Positions 14,504-17,891 of a stretch of DNA of 17,891 bases are shown here, piece by piece. The stretch covers positions 3,585,052 through 3,602,942 of the forward strand of contig NZ_CM002139.1 of NCBI RefSeq assembly GCF_000454545.1. Reading direction: 5' to 3'. The position numbers and the translations under genes were made by a program. Under the pieces are notes generated by a model that saw only the letters and a list, made by a program, of their open reading frames with translations, searched no databases and was not told the DNA's origin. The stretch's first letter is position 1. Each line of letters opens with the position of its first letter. This DNA is from Xanthomonas cassavae CFBP 4642 (lineage in GTDB: Bacteria; Pseudomonadota; Gammaproteobacteria; Xanthomonadales; Xanthomonadaceae).

Positions 14504-14993
14504 ATGCGTCTGGACATAGACCTCCAAGCCCGTTTCAGCAGCCTGTTGCAGCAGCACCGCGGCATCGTGCTGAAGGTCGCGGCCAGCTATTGCTGCGACC
14601 GCGACGAGCTCGCCCAGGAAATCGCCGCCCAGCTGTGGCGGGCCTTCCCCAGCTACGGCCCGGGCCGGCGCCTTCCACCCGGATGTATCGCATCGCGCTG
14701 AACGTGGCGATCAGCGACCTGCGCGGCCGCAGCCGTCTGCCCGGCGAACCGATCGCGCTGGATGCGGTGGCGATCGCATCGCCGATCCGCTGGCGCACGA
14801 CCCCGTCCGCGAGCAGCAGGTGCATGCGCTCTACGCCTTCATCGCGCAACACCCGTCGCTGGAGCGTGCCCTGTTGCCGCTCTATCTGGACCAACACAGC
14901 TACCGCGAGATCGGCGCGGTGCTCGGCATCAGCCAGACCAATGTCGCCACCAAACTCAGCCGCCTGAAAGCCCGCATTCGCACCGACCTCTGA
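14504..14993 (+). pseudogene. ECF-like RNA polymerase sigma factor, broken by two apparent 1-bp deletions
   Basis: Three successive frames together read as a short sigma-70-family factor of about 163 residues. Frame A starts at ATG 14504 (MRLDIDLQARF) and gives region 2.1-2.2: HRGIVLKVAASYCC, ELAQEIAAQLWRAFPSY. It leaves frame near 14665-14676. Frame B gives the region 2.3-2.4 signature STRMYRIALNVAISDLRGRSR and LPGEPIALDAVAI up to about 14776. Frame C gives DPLAHDPVREQQVHALYAF and the region 4 helix-turn-helix YREIGAVLGISQTNVATKLS, ending at TGA 14991-14993. Both joins need one extra base, so each break equals one missing base. As written, translation stops at 14701 after about 66 residues and lacks region 4. 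I see no heptameric slippery site at either join, so programmed frameshifting is unlikely. True decay and sequencing error are both possible. A membrane-protein gene follows 24 nt later. Confidence 0.85.
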
Positions 14994-15017
14994 CCCCACC
15001 ACCGCACTGGAGCCGCC

Positions 15018-15659
15018 ATGGAACTGGATGACATGCACCACGCCTGGACTACCCTGGAACACCGCCTGGACCAACAGGCCGCGCAGATCGGCCAATTGCG
15101 TGAGCAAGCCCACGGCCACGCCGCGCACGCCAGCCTGCGCCCGCTGTGGCTGGGCCAATCGGCGCAGCTGCTGTGCGCCATCGCGCTGGGCAGCGTGGTG
15201 GCACGCAGCTGGAGCGGCAGCGGCGACGACATGGCGGCGATCATCGGCGGCGTGCTGCTGCAGCTGTGGTGTGTGGCGCTGTCGGCGCTGCGGCAACTGC
15301 AGCGGCTGGCGCGACTGGACTTTGCCGGGCCGCTGCTGCAGACCCAGCAGGCGCTCGCGCAGCCGCGCCGCTGGCGCACACGGGTGGCGCCTTGGCTAGG
15401 CATGGCGTGCTGGCTGCTGTGGGTGGCGGTGGCCGACAGCCTCCGGCGCAGGCTCACCGGTATCGGCCTGCCTCACAGGTGGCTGCTGCTCAATGCGGTC
15501 TTCGGCGTGATCGGCATCGTCGGCACCTGGTATGGCTATCGGCGCCTGCAGCGCGCCCGCCATCCCTGGCTGGATCGCCTGGACGACGCACATGCCGGGC
15601 GCGGCATGACCCGCGCAACACGCCTGCTGGCCGAGATCGCGCGCTTCCGGCGCGAGTGA
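15018..15659 (+). CDS. four-helix membrane protein of unknown function, possible sigma-factor partner
   Basis: A 213-residue protein with an N-terminal soluble segment predicted to be helical or coiled coil (about 8-33, MHHAWTTLEHRLDQQAAQIG), four hydrophobic helices (about 46-64, 71-92, 123-140, 155-173) and a basic C-terminal tail. I do not recognise a named domain. GGAG 6 nt before the ATG supports the start, and the gene begins 24 nt after the sigma-factor stop, so the two are almost certainly one transcription unit. A short cytoplasmic helical N-terminus on a membrane protein next to an ECF-like sigma gene suggests an anti-sigma or sensor role. That is inference from position only, and no ZAS (Hx3Cx2C) motif is present. 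The frame is intact although the sigma gene is broken. Confidence 0.8.
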   Translation: MELDDMHHAWTTLEHRLDQQAAQIGQLREQAHGHAAHASLRPLWLGQSAQLLCAIALGSVVARSWSGSGDDMAAIIGGVLLQLWCVALSALRQLQRLARLDFAGPLLQTQQALAQPRRWRTRVAPWLGMACWLLWVAVADSLRRRLTGIGLPHRWLLLNAVFGVIGIVGTWYGYRRLQRARHPWLDRLDDAHAGRGMTRATRLLAEIARFRRE

Positions 15660-15687
15660 GCGTACCGGGTTGCGTCGAATGCGCCCC

Positions 15688-15716
15688 TCCTGGCCCGGGC
15701 ATTATCCGGGCCAGGA
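15688..15716 (+). terminator. hairpin after the sigma/membrane-protein unit
   Basis: TCCTGGCCCGG (15688-15698), loop GCATTAT, CCGGGCCAGGA (15706-15716): a perfect 11-bp GC-rich stem beginning 29 nt after the membrane-protein stop. There is no U-run, but strong hairpins without U-tracts are common in high-GC genomes, so a terminator is the most likely reading. Confidence 0.6.
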
Positions 15717-15810
15717 CCACCAGCGGCGTGCGCCATTGCGACGCCATCGGTGGTGGTGCTACCGGCTGCCGCAGGCGGATAATCGCCCTGTTTTGGTCAA
15801 CGAGCGCAAC

Positions 15811-16053
15811 ATGCAGATCCTGGAATTCGACATCGACGGCGAGTACATCGAGCTCCACCAGTTGCTCAAGCTGGCCGGCCTCGCCGACAGCGGCGGCCAG
15901 GGCAAGGCGATCGTCGCCAGCGGTGCGGTCAACGTCGACGGTGCGCAGGAGCTGCGCAAGACCGCCAAGATCCGTCCCGGCCAGGTGGTGCAGCTGGAGG
16001 ATGTGGAGATTCGCGTGATGGCGATGGACCCGGACGCGGCACCGACCGAATGA
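15811..16053 (+). CDS. small S4-domain RNA-binding protein, YbcJ-like
   Basis: An 80-residue protein that is essentially a single S4 RNA-binding fold, close in length and sequence to E. coli YbcJ. Visible family features are IELHQLLKLAGLADSGGQGKAIVASGAVNVDG (about 13-44, the helix-helix-strand core), then RKTAKIRPGQVVQ (about 49-61). The RNA target is not known. The start at 15811 (MQILEFDIDG) fits the family. The frame extends upstream to 15670 but through the terminator hairpin and non-coding-looking codons, so the longer form is rejected. The Shine-Dalgarno is weak. Its stop overlaps the start of the next gene (ATGA at 16050-16053), implying translational coupling. Confidence 0.85.
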   Translation: MQILEFDIDGEYIELHQLLKLAGLADSGGQGKAIVASGAVNVDGAQELRKTAKIRPGQVVQLEDVEIRVMAMDPDAAPTE

Positions 16054-16369
16054 AGGTAGTGGAGATCGGCCAGCGCAACATCGCACCCTCGGCCGACGAC
16101 CCGGAACACGACATCCATGTGTGTCCGATCGCCATCGGTTCGGCAACGCTCTTCTGGTTGGAGCACTCCATCCGCAGCGGCCATGCCGAGCGTGGCGGCT
16201 GCAGCATGCTGGCCCTGCACGAGCTGGAAGGCTGGCGCGGCCACTGGCGCGCGGACGCGACCAGGGCCGGCTGCGCCTGGGCGATTCCGCTTTGGAACAG
16301 GCCTTGCGCAGCGGCGATGCGCAGGCCGCGATCGAGGCGATCGTTGTGCGGGTGGACGCCTCGCCCTGA
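16050..16369 (+). pseudogene. small unknown gene coupled to the S4 gene, apparently frameshifted
   Basis: It starts within the S4 gene's stop (ATGA). The first frame is protein-like for about 68 residues (MKVVEIGQRNIAPSADDPEH... to LHELEGWRGHWRA), then from about 16255-16265 turns into R/C/S/W-rich out-of-frame composition and runs on to 16457. A second frame, displaced as by one missing base, carries on naturally with GRLRLGDSALEQALRSGDAQ and ends IVVRVDASP at TGA 16367-16369. Restoring one base gives a plausible 106-residue protein. I do not recognise a domain; the coupling suggests a role linked to the S4 protein. It is either a decayed gene or a base-call error. Confidence 0.65.
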
Positions 16370-16390
16370 GCTCAGCCAGCGCGCTTGCGG

Positions 16391-16424
16391 CATGCACAGC
16401 GATGCGCGGTCGGTGCGCTGCATG
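16391..16424. terminator. bulged hairpin between convergent genes
   Basis: CATGCACAGCG (16391-16401) pairs with CGCTGCATG (16416-16424) with one bulged base and a 14-nt loop. It lies 22 nt after the 16369 stop and between convergent transcription units, so it could serve as a terminator in the plus direction and perhaps both. No U-tract. Confidence 0.4.
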
Positions 16425-16519
16425 GCTCCATCACGCGTGGAAACAGTCAACCGCTAGCGCACCGGGCTAAGGCAGCGTGGTGCAACAGGCGATGATTTCC
16501 CCGCCACAGCCGCAACGCG

Positions 16520-17698
16520 TCAGACGCCCCGCTGGACCAGATGCGCAGCAATCGCCCGCTTGAATGGCGCCACCGCATGCGCGGCCCGCAGCGCCCCCGC
16601 TCGGACGAGCCGTACCGGCAGGCGATCGTCGGTGTAGAGCGTCGCCAGGGCATTGGTGGCCTCGTACAAGGGGCGTGTGGCGACGCGATGCGCGCGCTCG
16701 TAGTCGTGCAGCAGCGCAGCGCTGCCAATGTCCCGCCCGCTGGCCGCCGCTCGACGCACGCGCTCGGCCAGGCGTGCCTGGCTCTGCAGTCCGAAGTTGA
16801 ATCCGTGGGCGGTGACCGGATGCATGCCCACCGCCGCATCGCCGATCAACGCCGCGCGCGCGCTCACGAAGCGCTGTGCATAGCTGGCGATCAATGGATA
16901 CGCATGCCGGCTGCCGTCCTGATCCATCGGACCCAGGCGGTGCTCGAACGCATCGGTCATCGCAGCGCCGAACCGCACGGCGTCGAGCGCGAGCAAGGCC
17001 TCGATCCGTCGCGGCGGCAGGGTGAGCACCGCGCCGGCACGATTGCCATGCAGCGGCAGCAATGCCAGCGTCTTGCCATAGCCAAACCACTCCCACGCCG
17101 CGTGGTGATGCGGTAGCGCATGCCGCATGCGACACACCAGCATGGTCTTGCCGAAATCGCGCAGCTGCGCACCAATGCCAAGCAGGCGCCGGGTACTGGA
17201 AAACCGGCTGTCGGCAGCCACCAGCAGACGCGCCGACAGCCGCTGGCCATCGGACAGTTGGAGCTGCACGCCGGCGCCGCTGTGCTCGATCGCGCGCACG
17301 CTGCAACCGCAGCGCAACGCCACCCCGTCCTGACTCTGCACCGCCTTCCAGGCGGCGCGCCGGATCAGGTGATTGGGCACCAGCCAGCCGAGATCGCCCA
17401 CGCCAGGTGCAGAGGCGGCGAAGGTCAGCGCAAATGAAGACCGTCCGTCCATGACCCGCGCATCGCACAGAGGCGAGATTGCTTCGGCCGGGAATTGCTG
17501 CCAGATGCCCGATTGCTCCAGCAAGGCGCGCGAGGCATGGGTCAGCGCGATCTCGCGCCCGTCGAAGGCGGGGTCGGCCAGCTGCGCGTGCGGCTGCTGA
17601 TCGACCAACACCATCGACAGGCCGATGCCAGCCAGCGCGCGCGCAAGACTCAGAGCCACCGGCCCGGCACCAACGATCGCGATATCCACCTTGCGCAT
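16520..17698 (-). CDS. ubiM: FAD-dependent ubiquinone-biosynthesis hydroxylase, UbiM-like
   Basis: A 392-residue aromatic-ring flavin monooxygenase of the UbiH/UbiF/VisC/COQ6 family, which hydroxylates ubiquinone precursors using O2 and NAD(P)H. The N-terminal dinucleotide fold is VDIAIVGAGPVALSLARAL (4-22). DGREIALTHAS (46-56) and the second FAD motif GDAAVGMHPVTAHGFNFGL (286-304) resemble UbiM, the C5 hydroxylase found in some proteobacteria, more than UbiH or UbiF, which have GDAAH there. The UbiM assignment is from memory of the family and is less certain than the family itself. Oddity: the third glycine of GxGxxG is alanine (A15). The start at 17698 (MRKVDIAIVG) places the fold at the N-terminus as usual; ATG 17707 would add three residues. 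The palindrome with an FNR-like site is centred about 65 bp upstream. Confidence 0.82.
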   Translation of the reverse strand: MRKVDIAIVGAGPVALSLARALAGIGLSMVLVDQQPHAQLADPAFDGREIALTHASRALLEQSGIWQQFPAEAISPLCDARVMDGRSSFALTFAASAPGVGDLGWLVPNHLIRRAAWKAVQSQDGVALRCGCSVRAIEHSGAGVQLQLSDGQRLSARLLVAADSRFSSTRRLLGIGAQLRDFGKTMLVCRMRHALPHHHAAWEWFGYGKTLALLPLHGNRAGAVLTLPPRRIEALLALDAVRFGAAMTDAFEHRLGPMDQDGSRHAYPLIASYAQRFVSARAALIGDAAVGMHPVTAHGFNFGLQSQARLAERVRRAAASGRDIGSAALLHDYERAHRVATRPLYEATNALATLYTDDRLPVRLVRAGALRAAHAVAPFKRAIAAHLVQRGV

Positions 17699-17747
17699 GC
17701 CGTGCATCCGTGATTGCCGATGCAGGGAGTCTAGAGCCGGCAGACTG

Positions 17748-17777
17748 CGCAGCGCTTGATCCAGATCAAGCGCTGCG
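17748..17777. promoter_or_regulatory. long palindrome containing a perfect FNR/Anr-type box
   Basis: Two 14-bp arms flank a central CA. The inner 14 bp, TTGATCCAGATCAA (17756-17769), match the FNR/Anr consensus TTGAT-N4-ATCAA exactly, and outer arms CGCAGCGC/GCGCTGCG extend the symmetry. It lies about 65 bp upstream of the ubiM-like start and 6-8 bp from the insertion-sequence end. It may be a regulator site, a terminator-like hairpin of a former neighbour, or an IS-associated target. Binding is inferred from consensus only. Confidence 0.55.
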
Positions 17778-17783
17778 TCCTTT

Positions 17784-17891
17784 AGGGAAACTCTGAACAA
17801 CTCCCCCTGATCCTGCGACAATCGCACAGAGGCACCAGGACGATGACGATGCAACTGACCTTCGGCGACGCGGAGTACAACAGCAAGCGCA
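17784..17891 (+). mobile_element. left end of an IS5-family insertion sequence (cut by window edge)
   Basis: The transposase N-terminus at 17849 is of IS5 type. The sequence AGGGAAACTCTGAACAACTC from about 17784 is the likely terminal inverted repeat, preceded by CTTT. The right end and target duplication are outside the window, so the exact boundary is uncertain by several bases. Confidence 0.65.
17849..17891 (+). CDS. IS5-family transposase, 5' fragment
   Basis: Only 14 codons are visible: MQLTFGDAEYNSKR. This opening is the one I know from IS5-family transposases common in Xanthomonas, which cut and paste the element through a DDE active site located beyond the window. AGGA lies 8 nt before the ATG at 17849, which favours it over the in-frame ATG at 17843 (AGGA only 2 nt away). 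The call depends on recalled similarity of a short segment. Confidence 0.65.
   Translation, partial: MQLTFGDAEYNSKR

Noticed and set aside
14660..14784. Programmed -1 frameshifting in the sigma gene
   Set aside because: No X-XXY-YYZ slippery heptamer is visible at either join, and two successive -1 events in a 163-residue protein would be extraordinary. Missing bases are simpler.
16270..16457. Natural C-terminus of the 16050 gene in its first frame
   Set aside because: The tail is rich in R, C, W and S and runs through the 16391-16424 hairpin, whereas the alternative frame gives an ordinary alanine/leucine/glutamate helix ending before it.

Overview
The window is a GC-rich, densely coded chromosomal segment. 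The proteins most resemble those of Xanthomonas or a close Xanthomonadaceae relative, judged by recall of the RraA, UbiM-like, DUF72 and IS5-type transposase sequences and not by a search. Most genes are housekeeping or conserved: 11 intact CDSs, 1 CDS cut by the window edge, and 2 genes broken by apparent frameshifts. I see no rRNA, tRNA, CRISPR array, phage block or defence island. I also see no convincing new multi-gene system; the less ordinary material is in the intergenic DNA and in the damaged 14.5-16.4 kb stretch.

Layout. 1-4044 (minus strand): rraA followed 19 nt later by a secreted serine beta-lactamase-like hydrolase, then, after a 312-bp gap holding a double hairpin, a CPA2-type cation:proton antiporter. 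4045-4767 is gene-free. 4768-6892 (plus strand): a DUF72/YecE-like protein and an EamA (DMT) transporter. 7353-12027 (minus strand): a GAF-GGDEF diguanylate cyclase, an RluF-like 23S rRNA pseudouridine synthase, and a membrane-anchored PAS-GGDEF-EAL protein, so two cyclic-di-GMP enzymes flank an rRNA modification gene. 12431-14332 (minus strand): DEAD-box RNA helicase DeaD/CsdA with its DbpA-type RNA-binding domain. 14504-16369 (plus strand): an ECF-like sigma factor broken into three frames, a four-helix membrane protein that may be its partner, a YbcJ-like S4 RNA-binding protein, and a small coupled unknown gene that is also frameshifted. 16520-17698 (minus strand): a UbiM-like ubiquinone hydroxylase. 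17784-end: the left end of an IS5-family element with the first codons of its transposase.

The intergenic spaces carry four diverged copies of a roughly 110-bp dispersed repeat (6909-7020, 7172-7282, 8600-8712, 12308-12415), each within about 75 bp of the 3' end of a gene. Two of them form a large inverted pair. There are also a 15-bp tandem repeat, a REP-like hairpin, and several long palindromes. One palindrome contains a perfect FNR-type half-site pair (TTGAT-N4-ATCAA) between the ubiM-like gene and the insertion sequence.

Three apparent frameshifts lie within 1.6 kb, all in the same direction (one base missing). They look like either real gene decay or clustered base-calling errors; the sequence alone cannot decide.
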